Assembly: GCA_002724635.1 (NCBI GenBank)
Contig: PBPM01000031.1
Coordinates: 62,001-126,000 of the forward strand
Reading direction: 5' to 3'
DNA: 64,000 nt
Source: Rhodospirillaceae bacterium
GTDB lineage: Bacteria; Pseudomonadota; Alphaproteobacteria; UBA6615
Part shown: in pieces, positions 8,400-17,425 of the stretch
Position numbering within the stretch: position 1 is the first letter of the stretch
How the letters are laid out: each line of letters begins with the position of its first letter
The notes under the pieces: generated by a model
The model's input: the letters and a program-made list of their open reading frames with translations, nothing else
What the model was told of the DNA's origin: nothing
Database searches by the model: none
Translations under genes and position numbers: made by a program

Positions 8400-9344
8400 A
8401 TGGCGAAAGCACCCCTGAAGATTCTCCTCGCGAAGCCGCGAGGGTTTTGTGCCGGCGTCGACCGTGCGATCCAGATCGTAGAGCAGGCACTCGAGCAATA
8501 TGGCCGGCCCATCTATGTGCGTCATGAGATTGTCCACAACCGCTTCGTCGTCGGGGACCTCGAGGCAAAGGGCGCGATTTTCGTGGACGAACTGTCCGAA
8601 GTTCCCGATGACGCAAAGGTAATTTTCTCGGCTCACGGCGTGCCCAAATCCGTTCCCGCCGAGGCCGAGCGCCGGGAATTATTGTACCTCGATGCGACCT
8701 GCCCCCTCGTGAGCAAGGTTCACAACGAGGCCCAGCACCAGCAGCGCAACGGTCGGCATATCCTGTTGATAGGACATGAGGGCCATCCCGAAGTGGTGGG
8801 CACAATGGGCCAGCTTGCCGCCGACGCGATTACCCTGGTCGAAACCGTCGAGGATGTGGCCCATCTCGATGTCCCGGCCAACACCCCGCTCGCCTATGTG
8901 ACCCAGACAACACTATCGGTTGACGACACGGCCGCGATCATTGCGGCCCTACGCACGCGGTTTCCGAATATCGCGGAGCCGGGGTCCGAAGACATCTGCT
9001 ACGCGACCACTAATCGCCAAGAAGCAGTAAAGGCGATCGCACAACGCTGCGACGCGATGATAGTGATCGGCGCGCCTAATTCATCGAACTCCAATCGCTT
9101 GGTCGAGGTCGCACTGCGGTCCGGTTGTTGGGACGCGGCACTTGTCGAATGTGCGGAGGGTATGGACTGGGCGCGCTTCGAGGGCTGTGCAACGCTCGGC
9201 CTCTCTGCCGGCGCATCGGCGCCGGAAACGCTAGTCGAGGAGTTTGTGAATGCCTGCCGCACTCGCTACGACGTGACCATCGAAGAGGTCAGCGTGCGCG
9301 AGGAGAATGTGCACTTCAACCTTCCCCGCGCGCTGACAGGCTAA
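8400..9344 (+). CDS. ispH: 4-hydroxy-3-methylbut-2-enyl diphosphate reductase
   Basis: IspH is the last enzyme of the non-mevalonate isoprenoid pathway and converts HMBPP to IPP and DMAPP. The protein has 314 residues with the three Fe-S cysteines C17 (RGFCAGV), C101 (DATCPLV) and C200 (EDICYAT), plus SAHGVP, HEGHPEV and the NSSNSNRL phosphate-binding loop. The frame is open far upstream (to 7968), but homology begins at [13 protein letters not shown] with GGAG 7 bases before it. It precedes thrB by 6 bases in an ispH-thrB-rnhA run. Confidence 0.97.
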   Translation: MAKAPLKILLAKPRGFCAGVDRAIQIVEQALEQYGRPIYVRHEIVHNRFVVGDLEAKGAIFVDELSEVPDDAKVIFSAHGVPKSVPAEAERRELLYLDATCPLVSKVHNEAQHQQRNGRHILLIGHEGHPEVVGTMGQLAADAITLVETVEDVAHLDVPANTPLAYVTQTTLSVDDTAAIIAALRTRFPNIAEPGSEDICYATTNRQEAVKAIAQRCDAMIVIGAPNSSNSNRLVEVALRSGCWDAALVECAEGMDWARFEGCATLGLSAGASAPETLVEEFVNACRTRYDVTIEEVSVREENVHFNLPRALTG

Positions 9345-9350
9345 CAACCC

Positions 9351-10349
9351 ATGGCCGTCTATACCGACGTCTCCGACGAAGACCTCGTTGCCTTCCTAAC
9401 CGATTACGATATCGGCGAGGTCATCTCGTTCAAGGGCATCGCCGAGGGGGTCGAGAACACGAACTACCTGTTACAGACTATGGGACGCGATGCCGCCGCA
9501 CCGGAAAGCTATATCCTGACTCTGTACGAGAAGCGAGTGCGCCCGGAAGACCTGCCCTACTTTCTGGGCCTGATGGATCATCTGGCCGCGAACGGTATCT
9601 CCTGCCCGACCCCAATTCACGGGTGCGACGGCGCGACCTTGCGCGAACTGGCTGGCCGGCCGGCCGCGATCGTTTCTTTCCTCGCGGGAATATGGCCTAA
9701 GAAGAGCACACCAGCGCACTGTGCGGAGCTGGGCGGCACGATGGCACGGATGCACGAGGCCGGGCGAAGCTATGATGGGCATCGGGCCAATAGCATGTCC
9801 GTGCCCAGCTGGGAAACCCTCATAGCGCAGACTCAGGACAAGGCCGATACTGTGGTGCCCGGGCTCGCTAGGATCATCGAGCAGGAGTTCCAGTATACGG
9901 CGAAACACTGGCCGGATGATCTCCCATCAGGGGTCATCCATGCCGACCTGTTTCCCGACAATGTCTTCTTCCGAGGCGCCCGGCTGTCCGGGCTAATCGA
10001 CTTCTACTTCGCCTGTAACGATGCGCTCGCCTACGACCTCGCGATCTGCATCAACGCTTGGTGCTTCGAGCCCGACGGCAACCTGAACGTAAATAAGGCG
10101 CGCGCGCTGCTGTGCGGCTATGCGGCTGTGCGCCCTCTCACGCGGCCGGAGTTCGATACTCTGCCCCTGCTCGCCCGAGGCAGCGCTCTGCGCTTCCTTC
10201 TGACCCGTCTGTATGACTGGATCAACCATGACTCGACAGCCTATGTGCAGCCCAAGGACCCGAAACAGTTTCTCGACCGGCTGCGTTTTCACCAACAGGT
10301 AAATGGCCCCAGCGCTTATGGTGTCGCGTTCGAGGATATCAGCGGATGA
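9351..10349 (+). CDS. thrB: homoserine kinase (ThrB, APH-fold type)
   Basis: It phosphorylates homoserine for threonine synthesis; the next enzyme, ThrC, is at 17426-18826 on the other strand. The protein has 332 residues with the APH/choline-kinase fold rather than the GHMP fold. It contains the GVENTNYLL nucleotide-binding turn, the catalytic loop [11 protein letters not shown] and the metal site [11 protein letters not shown]. It sits between ispH and rnhA, and its TGA overlaps the rnhA ATG. Confidence 0.95.
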   Translation: MAVYTDVSDEDLVAFLTDYDIGEVISFKGIAEGVENTNYLLQTMGRDAAAPESYILTLYEKRVRPEDLPYFLGLMDHLAANGISCPTPIHGCDGATLRELAGRPAAIVSFLAGIWPKKSTPAHCAELGGTMARMHEAGRSYDGHRANSMSVPSWETLIAQTQDKADTVVPGLARIIEQEFQYTAKHWPDDLPSGVIHADLFPDNVFFRGARLSGLIDFYFACNDALAYDLAICINAWCFEPDGNLNVNKARALLCGYAAVRPLTRPEFDTLPLLARGSALRFLLTRLYDWINHDSTAYVQPKDPKQFLDRLRFHQQVNGPSAYGVAFEDISG

Positions 10350-10789
10350 CCCAACGGATCTTGATTTATACCGACGGCGCGTGTTCGGGAAACCCCGGCC
10401 CCGGCGGTTGGGGAGCCATCCTTCGGTCCGGGGAGCATGAAAAGGAATTGTCTGGCGGCGAACCCGAGACCACAAACAACCGCATGGAGCTGATGGCGGC
10501 GATCGCGGCGCTCGAGGAGCTCAAGCAGCCCTCGCCGGTCGACTTGTTCACGGACTCGACCTATGTGCGTGACGGGATTACGAGCTGGATTCACAACTGG
10601 AAGCGCAACGGCTGGAAAACAGCAGCCAAAAAGCCCGTCAAGAACGTCGATCTTTGGAGGCGTCTGGATGCAGCCATGATGGGCCATGACGTTCACTGGC
10701 ACTGGGTCAAGGGCCACGCTGGGAACCCGGATAACGAGCGTGCGGACGAACTCGCACGTATGAGTATTATATCTTTTGTAAATAAATAA
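10346..10789 (+). CDS. rnhA: ribonuclease HI, with an unusual C-terminal tail
   Basis: RNase HI cuts the RNA strand of RNA-DNA hybrids. All catalytic residues match E. coli numbering: D10, E48, D70, D134, and H124 in [15 protein letters not shown]. The product has 147 residues. The last nine codons (MSIISFVNK) are AT-rich and unlike the rest of the gene, and the stop codon is already inside the terminator stem that belongs to the AT-rich island. The tail may therefore have been replaced when that island arrived. The catalytic core is complete, so activity is expected. Confidence 0.96.
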   Translation: MTQRILIYTDGACSGNPGPGGWGAILRSGEHEKELSGGEPETTNNRMELMAAIAALEELKQPSPVDLFTDSTYVRDGITSWIHNWKRNGWKTAAKKPVKNVDLWRRLDAAMMGHDVHWHWVKGHAGNPDNERADELARMSIISFVNK

Positions 10790-10826
10790 AATAAACAACG
10801 GTAAATTATCCCCGTTGTTTATTTTA
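10787..10826. terminator. bidirectional terminator between rnhA and the peroxiredoxin gene
   Basis: There is a perfect 15-base inverted repeat (TAAAATAAACAACGG and its complement) around a 10-base loop, with A-rich sequence on the left and T-rich sequence on the right. Both converging genes would end here. The rnhA TAA is the first codon of the left arm. Confidence 0.85.
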
Positions 10827-10837
10827 CTGAAAAATTA

Positions 10838-11320
10838 CTACAAGTTCTCTAATAAGTTTTCGGCAGTACTGTTTTCAATTACACCTGGCTCATCAATAAA
10901 TATATTTTTCACAACCCCATCCTCAACAACCATAGCAAACCGTAGGCTGCGAATACCCATGCCTCGTTCGGTAAGGTCAAGATCCATACCAATACTGCGA
11001 CTAAAAGAAGCTGAGCCATCAGCCAGCATCATAATTTTGTCGCCAACATTTTGATCCTTACCCCAAGCCTCCATTACGAAAGCGTCATTGACGGCCATAC
11101 AAGCTATTAAGTCGATATCCTTACTATAAAATTCATCTGATTTATCAACAAATCCAGGCAAGTGCTGGGCAGAGCAACCAGGGGTAAACGCGCCGGTAAC
11201 AGACACCAAAATTACTTTTTTATCCCGAAATACATCGTCAGTGAGAACCTGCTGCACTCCCTCCGGCCCCTTATGCTGAAGAGTAGCTGTGGGGATTCGA
11301 TCGCCTATAGATATCGCCAT
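10838..11320 (-). CDS. peroxiredoxin, Prx5/AhpE-like, of foreign base composition
   Basis: The product is a 160-residue cytosolic thiol peroxidase of the redoxin/Prx5 family. The peroxidatic cysteine is C49 in VTGAFTPGCSAQHLPGF (usual motif PGAFTPTCS), followed by the typical SIGMDLDLT and GIRSLRFAMVVEDG stretches. It should reduce H2O2 or alkyl peroxides using glutathione or thioredoxin. The gene stands out for its AT-rich third positions (many TTT, ATT, GAT, AAA and TTA codons) against neighbours dominated by GC-ending codons. AGAGGA precedes the ATG. It converges on rnhA. Recent transfer from a lower-GC donor is the simplest reading. Confidence 0.93.
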   Translation of the reverse strand: MAISIGDRIPTATLQHKGPEGVQQVLTDDVFRDKKVILVSVTGAFTPGCSAQHLPGFVDKSDEFYSKDIDLIACMAVNDAFVMEAWGKDQNVGDKIMMLADGSASFSRSIGMDLDLTERGMGIRSLRFAMVVEDGVVKNIFIDEPGVIENSTAENLLENL

Positions 11321-11411
11321 TATTTCCTCTAACTATTTATTAAGATGCATTCTCGATACGGAACATAACCAATATAGGAGAAAAATATAAACCATAAATT
11401 GGTAATATTTA
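11321..11411 (-). promoter_or_regulatory. AT-rich upstream region of the peroxiredoxin gene
   Basis: This 91-base spacer is strongly AT-rich and contains TATATT-like boxes on the minus strand (around 11370-11395). It most likely holds the peroxiredoxin promoter. I cannot choose one -10/-35 pair with confidence. Confidence 0.4.
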
Positions 11412-13568
11412 TCATCGTGAGACAATCGTTTCATTAACTCCTACCAGAGTCAGCCCATCCAAAACTGTATGCTCCGATAGAAGCTCTGGTAAAACCACAC
11501 CGCGCGGCGATTCCGGCCCGTAGATGACGTTAAACGGGATGCCGAAGCGGTTGAACGAGGCGAGATACCTCGCGATCGTAACGCTCGGCTTCGTCCAGTC
11601 AGCCCGCATCAGGATCACATTGCCGCGTTCGAACGTATCTATCATCGCCTTTGTGTCCAGAACACGCTTCTTGTTGACTTGGCAGGTGATGCACCAGTCG
11701 GCCGTCACGTCAACGAACACGACGTTGCCCTTGGCCAAAAGCGCAGGGATTGCCGCCTCGTCGAGCGGCACCCAAGCCTCGTCGCGGGCGGCGACCCGGA
11801 CCGAATCCTGAACCCCGATGCCCAATGCCGGCAGCGCGATCGGTGCGAGAAAGGCGAGAACGGCTGCAGTGAAGACGCCGGCGCCTAGTGCGCGGCCCCT
11901 AGCCGCGGGCATCCGATTGCGCAGCGCAAACAACGAAAAGATTGTGGCCATCAGGAAGGCTATGACGATCGCAGCCTCGACCGACACCTGCACGGCCAGC
12001 ACCGACAACAGCCACACCACCGTTGCAATCAAGGCAAACGACAGGAACTTCTTGACGCTGCTCATCCAAGGGCCTGGGCGCGGCAGCCTCGACGCTAATG
12101 TAGGGAAGACCGCCACCAGAAGAAACGGCAGCGCCATCCCAACCCCGAGGGTCAGGAAGATCGCGTAGATCTCCAGCGCCCCGCGGCTCAGAGCAAAACC
12201 GATCGAGGTGCCCAAGAAAGGCGCGGTGCACGGCGTTGCGAGCACGGCCGCGAATGCGCCCTGAAAGAACTGGCCGCCGAGCGAGTTCCTGTTGCTCGCC
12301 GCCACGGCTACGTCGGACACCTTGCCCGGCAGGCACACCTCAAACAGGCCCCACATGTTCGCCGCGAACAAGGTCAGGATCACCACGAGGGTGACAACGA
12401 AAAGGGGCTGCTGGAACTGGATTCCCCAGCCGACCACAAGCCCGGCGGATTTAACGCCCACCGCGAAGCTGCCAAGCGCCAGAAATGAGACGACGATCCC
12501 CGCCGTGGTCGCCAGAAAACCGAGGCGGACCTCCCGCGGATCGCCGCCGCCATGCCTGACAACCGACAGGAGCTTGATGGAGATCACCGGCAACACACAG
12601 GGCATGAGGTTGAGGATCAGCCCGCCGATAAGCGCCAACGCCATGATCGACAGGAGGGTGGTAGCCGCCAGCCCCCCCGGTCCGATATGCGCCAGCCCGC
12701 CGGCCAACGGTTTCGTGCTGGTCTCGATGCTCCTTACACCGTCGATCAACGTAAAGGTTAGCAGGTTGCGCTCAAGGTCGACCGCCGCGCCCTCCCTGAA
12801 GATGTCTTCCACCGTCACCGAGGCGAGAAGAACATGTCCCTTTTCGAGAAATCTGAATTCCGGATTCGAGAAAACGACATCGCCGGAGCCCTCGACCAAT
12901 AGATCCGGTGTTTCGAACGGCGTATCCGCGCGAAATGCCGTTCGAATAACTGGCTTGATGTCCCCGCCCGAGACATCGGCGCCCTCGAACACGAGGCCGG
13001 CGCGGCTGCCGTCGCCGGGCACCTGATTCTGGTACCGATTTATGATATTCGCAAATTCAGATGGATTCGCGGGGCCCGCAGGCAGGTCGAGCGAGGCGTC
13101 GTAACTGTGGGGGATGCAGACATCGTCGCAGATCAGCAGATCGACCTGCGCACGCAGTTCTAAAGCCTCGCCCGCATTCCGCAGCCGTGCCGTGACGGGA
13201 AACACCACCTGCTTCTCGTAGCCAAATGTTTCAAGTTCGTAATATTTGAACCGTATCGGCGCAGGCCAATAAAACGCCGTGCTCGCGAGGTTCGCCGATT
13301 TATCCCACGCGACATGGGGCGGGATTCCCGCGTCACCCGGAGAGCGCCAATAGGTCTTCCAGCCATCATCGAGACGCACCTCGATCCCTAGGGGAATCGA
13401 CTCGCGACCGCCGACGGCCGTCGTCGCCGAAATCAGCCGGATATCCGCCTTCGGACCCTCCAGCCAGCCCGTCGTCGCGTTGCCCTCGGTAAGGCTCGGC
13501 CACAATACCGCCGGAATAACAGCGATAATCGCGGTCAGGCGCAGGATTTCCCGGATTTGCGCTACCAT
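11412..13568 (-). CDS. DsbD/ScsB-like thiol:disulfide interchange protein
   Basis: The 718-residue inner-membrane protein should carry electrons from cytoplasmic thioredoxin to the periplasm. In order it has a signal sequence (about 1-30); a periplasmic immunoglobulin-like DsbD-alpha domain with the Cys pair in LLICDDVCIP; a multi-span DsbD core with redox cysteines in NLMPCVLPV and LATPCTAPFLG; and a C-terminal thioredoxin-like domain with WCITC. Its last ~30 codons are AT-richer than the body and merge into the peroxiredoxin island. Targets cannot be read from the sequence; cytochrome c maturation or periplasmic disulfide repair are likely for the family. Confidence 0.92.
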   Translation of the reverse strand: MVAQIREILRLTAIIAVIPAVLWPSLTEGNATTGWLEGPKADIRLISATTAVGGRESIPLGIEVRLDDGWKTYWRSPGDAGIPPHVAWDKSANLASTAFYWPAPIRFKYYELETFGYEKQVVFPVTARLRNAGEALELRAQVDLLICDDVCIPHSYDASLDLPAGPANPSEFANIINRYQNQVPGDGSRAGLVFEGADVSGGDIKPVIRTAFRADTPFETPDLLVEGSGDVVFSNPEFRFLEKGHVLLASVTVEDIFREGAAVDLERNLLTFTLIDGVRSIETSTKPLAGGLAHIGPGGLAATTLLSIMALALIGGLILNLMPCVLPVISIKLLSVVRHGGGDPREVRLGFLATTAGIVVSFLALGSFAVGVKSAGLVVGWGIQFQQPLFVVTLVVILTLFAANMWGLFEVCLPGKVSDVAVAASNRNSLGGQFFQGAFAAVLATPCTAPFLGTSIGFALSRGALEIYAIFLTLGVGMALPFLLVAVFPTLASRLPRPGPWMSSVKKFLSFALIATVVWLLSVLAVQVSVEAAIVIAFLMATIFSLFALRNRMPAARGRALGAGVFTAAVLAFLAPIALPALGIGVQDSVRVAARDEAWVPLDEAAIPALLAKGNVVFVDVTADWCITCQVNKKRVLDTKAMIDTFERGNVILMRADWTKPSVTIARYLASFNRFGIPFNVIYGPESPRGVVLPELLSEHTVLDGLTLVGVNETIVSR

Positions 13569-13731
13569 GATCTACATACCTCGGCTGAATCGCTCGTAAC
13601 GGAGTATGGCTTCTAACACTTGAAATCTAGGAAAGAATATCCCGGAATACAGCGGCCAGAAGCTCAACAGGCCTCATGATCGCTTGTAGGACGATGATCG
13701 ACCCGGCCAGCTGGATTATGTCAGGAACACC

Positions 13732-14310
13732 ATGACCGACGCCCCGCAATCTGCAGAAACCTATTTCGAGGGCCAGATGCTTCTGGCTATGCCCGCAATG
13801 ACCGACCCGCGCTTCGAGCGGGCTGTAATCTATATGTGTGCCCATAGTGACGAGGGTGCAATGGGCCTAGTGATTAACAAGACCCTCGATTCAATCGATT
13901 TCCGCAAACTACTCGGACAGCTCGACATCACGCCCGGCGCCTCGACACCCAAGATCGCCGTACATTTTGGCGGGCCGGTCGAGAACCAGCGCGGCTTCGT
14001 TCTCCATTCCAGCGAGTATCGACATGACGAGACCTTGATGATCGACGAGCGGGTCGGGCTGACCGCCACACTCGACATCCTCAGGGCGCTGGCCCGCGGC
14101 GACGGGCCCGAGCGCTCGATACTGGCGCTGGGCTATGCCGGCTGGGGGCCGGGACAGCTCGAGACCGAAATGCATGACAATGCCTGGCTGTCCGTTCCCT
14201 TCGACGACGAACTGATGTTCCGTGTTGGGCACGAGCAGAAATGGGAGCGTGCCTTCAACAGCATCGGTGTCGATCTGTCGGTCCTTTCGGGAAGCGCTGG
14301 ACGCGCCTAG
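13732..14310 (+). CDS. YqgE/AlgH family protein (UPF0301)
   Basis: The 192-residue protein matches the YqgE/AlgH family throughout: FEGQMLLAMPAM, FERAVIYMCAHSDEGAMGLVINK, VHFGGPVE, ALGYAGWGPGQLE. No enzymatic activity is established for the family; in pseudomonads AlgH has been linked to regulation. It starts with ATG after AGGA. Its TAG stop is shared, as CTAG, with the stop of the converging MFS gene. The 163-base region before it holds no gene. Confidence 0.93.
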   Translation: MTDAPQSAETYFEGQMLLAMPAMTDPRFERAVIYMCAHSDEGAMGLVINKTLDSIDFRKLLGQLDITPGASTPKIAVHFGGPVENQRGFVLHSSEYRHDETLMIDERVGLTATLDILRALARGDGPERSILALGYAGWGPGQLETEMHDNAWLSVPFDDELMFRVGHEQKWERAFNSIGVDLSVLSGSAGRA

Positions 14311-15503
14311 CGCAGCCGCCGATATCCGACGAAGAGCAGGAAGCCAGCGCTCATCGCGAGAAGAATATATCCGCTGACAACGAACGCATGGCCAACACTA
14401 CTGGCCGCGGCGATTGGCACAGCCCAGATTGGCGAAAAGAACTGGCCCAGAAAGAATGATGTCGTCAGTGCGCCAAGTGCTCGGCCGCGCACGTTCATGG
14501 AGGTGCGCGAGATGATCGCCAAGTTGATATTGGGCAGGAACGCCCCGACCGAGAATCCCCCGACACCCATGGCGATCATCGCCGCGGTGAAATTGGCGGA
14601 GAATCCAGTCATCAGATAGCCAACGCCGCCCACCGCAAGAAGTAGGGCAAAAATAGATTCCGGGCTTAGCCTAGCGCGGAACCTGCTGTAGGACAGAGAT
14701 GCGAGCCCCGCCGACAAATTCCATAACCCAATTGCCAACCCCGCGCGCGTCGGATCGTCGACGCCGATCTCGACCAGGAAGAACGCCATCTGGGACGGGA
14801 TCATGAACATCATGATCATAAACACGAATGAAAGCGCGCCGATCAGTCCAATCGTCGACCATTGCCGCAATGTCGGCCGCGACTCGGCGGCATTTGCCTG
14901 TACCGTCCCTCCCCGCTCTGGCTCGTAGAGGCTGAGACATATGAGCGGCAGCAACAGAAACGCAACCGCAAAAAGGGTGAAACCCACCCGCCAATGAATC
15001 TCGGCGAGCACACCAGCAACGACCACGAAGGTCAGTGTACCGAGCGACATAAACGCACCTTGTAGCCCCGCCACACGGTTGCGCTCTTCGCCCACGAAAT
15101 AGTCGCCGATCAATGCCGTCACGCTGGTCATAATTCCTGCGAGGAACACCCCGAGCAGCGCACGACTGATCAGCAATCCGACGATGGAATCCACCACGAG
15201 CCCCGACACGCCGGCCAAGCCATACAGGACCGTCGAAGCCATCAGCATGTTCCGCCGGCCATACCGATCGACCGCATAGCCTGCGAAAGGACCTGCCAGC
15301 GCAATAAACAGCATGGGCATGGTCAGCACCAACGGTGAGAGGAATGCCGCATTGTCCAGATGCGCAAAGTCCGCCTGCAATGCGGGCAGGCCGGGGGCAA
15401 TTGCCGATGGCGCGAGAAAGGCGAGACTGCTGGTCAGAAGTATCGTTAGGACACGGAGACGACCCCGAGCCTGTATCCCGGCAGAAGTATTCGGCGAGGT
15501 CAT
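14307..15503 (-). CDS. MFS transporter
   Basis: The 398-residue protein has about 12 hydrophobic segments and the MFS loop 2-3 motif GYAVDRYGRRNML. It begins with a short hydrophilic tail and ends in a basic GYRRLR. The substrate cannot be inferred; the overall pattern is that of a proton-driven exporter (sugar-efflux or drug:H+ antiporter type). It is flanked by yqgE (convergent) and a GNAT gene on the same strand 22 bases upstream. Confidence 0.9.
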   Translation of the reverse strand: MTSPNTSAGIQARGRLRVLTILLTSSLAFLAPSAIAPGLPALQADFAHLDNAAFLSPLVLTMPMLFIALAGPFAGYAVDRYGRRNMLMASTVLYGLAGVSGLVVDSIVGLLISRALLGVFLAGIMTSVTALIGDYFVGEERNRVAGLQGAFMSLGTLTFVVVAGVLAEIHWRVGFTLFAVAFLLLPLICLSLYEPERGGTVQANAAESRPTLRQWSTIGLIGALSFVFMIMMFMIPSQMAFFLVEIGVDDPTRAGLAIGLWNLSAGLASLSYSRFRARLSPESIFALLLAVGGVGYLMTGFSANFTAAMIAMGVGGFSVGAFLPNINLAIISRTSMNVRGRALGALTTSFFLGQFFSPIWAVPIAAASSVGHAFVVSGYILLAMSAGFLLFVGYRRLR

Positions 15504-15525
15504 GAACGACTGTGCAATCTGCGGT

Positions 15526-16137
15526 TTATTTGTCTAGCCGGTATAACGTGGTCGGCTGATGATCTTCGGCCAGCAGCGAGAAGAGGAGATGATCCTGCCA
15601 CACGCCCCTGATCTTAAGATACTTGCGCGCAAATCCGTCCTCCGAGAACCCGGACGCCAGAAGCAACCGTTGGCTGGCCGCATTGCTCGGCAAACACGCC
15701 GCCTCGACCCGGTGCAAGCCCAGATCGGTGAAGCAGAAACCGAGCAGGAGATCCAGTCCCTCGCGCATGTAGCCCTGACCCGCATGGGCCTCGCCGATCC
15801 AGTATCCCAGAGTCCCGGTTTGCGCGACCCCGCGGCGCACGTTCGACACGCTGATACCGCCGAGCAACGCGGCGCTTTCGCGCTCGAATACGAACATGCT
15901 GTACCCCTTATCGTCGCGCCAGTCGCTCGTATATCGGTTTAGGCGCCGGAAAAATGCATCCCGGCTGAGTGCGTCCGGTGGCCAGGTAGGCTCCCACGGC
16001 TCCAGGAAGTTACGGCTGGCCGCGCGCAAATCGGCATACGCGGCCCAGTCTCGCTCGACGGGTGCCCTCAGGAACGTGCGCCGGCCCTCCAACCGGTTGC
16101 TGCCGGCATTTCCGGACAGGGACCGAAACAACCGCAT
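15526..16137 (-). CDS. GNAT family N-acetyltransferase, RimJ-like
   Basis: The 203-residue protein has the GNAT fold with the acetyl-CoA loop in GYWIGEAHAGQGYMREGL and the RimJ/RimL hallmarks GLHRVEAACLPSNAASQRLLLASGF and KYLKIRGVWQDHLLFSL. RimJ-type enzymes acetylate the N-terminal residue of ribosomal protein S5 or related targets. It lies 17 bases after the M16 gene in a thrC-M16-GNAT run, a common alphaproteobacterial order. The exact substrate is not certain. Confidence 0.93.
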   Translation of the reverse strand: MRLFRSLSGNAGSNRLEGRRTFLRAPVERDWAAYADLRAASRNFLEPWEPTWPPDALSRDAFFRRLNRYTSDWRDDKGYSMFVFERESAALLGGISVSNVRRGVAQTGTLGYWIGEAHAGQGYMREGLDLLLGFCFTDLGLHRVEAACLPSNAASQRLLLASGFSEDGFARKYLKIRGVWQDHLLFSLLAEDHQPTTLYRLDK

Positions 16138-16154
16138 CGCCCGAAACCGGACCG

Positions 16155-17417
16155 CTAGGCAGCTAGCCGGCGGCGCATGGCATCGAAGGATTCCATATTG
16201 GTCGCCGGGCCGATCGTTGCTAGGCAGGGCGTCGAGGCGAGCAGCTGCCGGGCATTTCTCGACAGGGTTTCCAAGGTCACGTTCTCGATCTTTTCAGCCA
16301 GTTCACCGACCGAAACGACACGATCATACAACAACATCTGTTGGCCCGCGCGCTCCGCGCGCGCTCCGGTCGACTCCATGCCCATCAAAAGGTTCGATTT
16401 CAGCTGGGCGCGGGCGCGGGCGATTTCGGCCTCGGTCAGGCTCGATGCAAGTCCCGAGATCTCGTCGCATAATGCCGGCACGAATTCCCCGACCAGATCG
16501 GGCCCGGTTCCTGCATAGATTCCGAACACGCCGGCGTCCGAGAAGGCGGAGAGGAAGGTGTCGATCGAATACACCAGGCCGCGGCGCTCGCGTATCTCCT
16601 GAAACAGGCGTGACGACATCCCACCGCCGAGCAGGTTGGAGAGAACCGAGAGGCTGTAATAGTCGTCGGACCCGACGGGCGAGCCACAAAAGCCCAAGAC
16701 GAAATGAACCTGCTCTAGTATCCGCGTTTCGCGACTCTCGCCGCCGGCATAGCGCGCCGCCGGTAATGTCGGTACATCGCCTGCCGGAACGGTCGACAGA
16801 TGCGCATCGGCCATGGCTACCAGTGCCTCATGGGTGATATTGCCCGCTGCTGCGACGACGATCGATCCGCCGTGATAGTGCCGTTTGTGGAACCCGACGA
16901 TGGCGTCGCGCGGCATCTTGCCGACGATCTCCGGCCGGCCGAGAACAGGCCGCCCGAGCGCCTGGTCGGGATAGGCCGTGGCCTGAAAATTGTCGAACAC
17001 AACATCGTCTGGTGTATCGTGGGCTTGGCCGATCTCTTGCAGGACAACCGAGCGTTCACGCCCCAGCTCGTCTTCATCGAACAGCGAGTTCTGCAGAAAA
17101 TCCGCGATTACGTCGAGTGCGAGCGCCGCATCGTCCTTTAGCACCTTGGCGTAGTAGGCCGTGACCTCGCGCGCGGTATAGGCATTGATATGGCCGCCCA
17201 CACTCTCAATGGTTTCGGCGATCTGCTGGGCGCTGCGCAGTGCAGTACCCTTGAACATCATATGTTCTAGCAGATGCGCGACCCCATTCACCTCGAGCGG
17301 CTCAAACCGCGCGCCCGCTTTGACCCATATCCCGATAGAAACGGACTCGACCGTCGGCATGACATCGCTGACGACGCGCACACCGTTCGGCAATGTGGTG
17401 ACCCGAATGCCTGACAT
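16155..17417 (-). CDS. M16 family zinc protease (processing-peptidase type)
   Basis: The 420-residue protease carries the inverted zinc motif H48-LLE-H52 with the third-ligand glutamate region ERSVVLQEIGQ. The C-terminal half has the MPP-beta features GGGMSSRLFQEIRERRGLVYSI. It has no signal peptide, so it is probably cytosolic; bacterial relatives of this type are the sister group of the mitochondrial processing peptidase. The frame continues to GTG codons at 17429 (a GTGA overlap with thrC) and 17432, so translation may begin slightly upstream. Confidence 0.95.
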   Translation of the reverse strand: MSGIRVTTLPNGVRVVSDVMPTVESVSIGIWVKAGARFEPLEVNGVAHLLEHMMFKGTALRSAQQIAETIESVGGHINAYTAREVTAYYAKVLKDDAALALDVIADFLQNSLFDEDELGRERSVVLQEIGQAHDTPDDVVFDNFQATAYPDQALGRPVLGRPEIVGKMPRDAIVGFHKRHYHGGSIVVAAAGNITHEALVAMADAHLSTVPAGDVPTLPAARYAGGESRETRILEQVHFVLGFCGSPVGSDDYYSLSVLSNLLGGGMSSRLFQEIRERRGLVYSIDTFLSAFSDAGVFGIYAGTGPDLVGEFVPALCDEISGLASSLTEAEIARARAQLKSNLLMGMESTGARAERAGQQMLLYDRVVSVGELAEKIENVTLETLSRNARQLLASTPCLATIGPATNMESFDAMRRRLAA

Positions 17418-17425
17418 CGCCGCGC

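Noticed and set aside
11412..13568. dsbD-like gene as part of the foreign island
   Set aside because: Only its last ~30 codons are AT-rich; the body has the chromosomal codon pattern.
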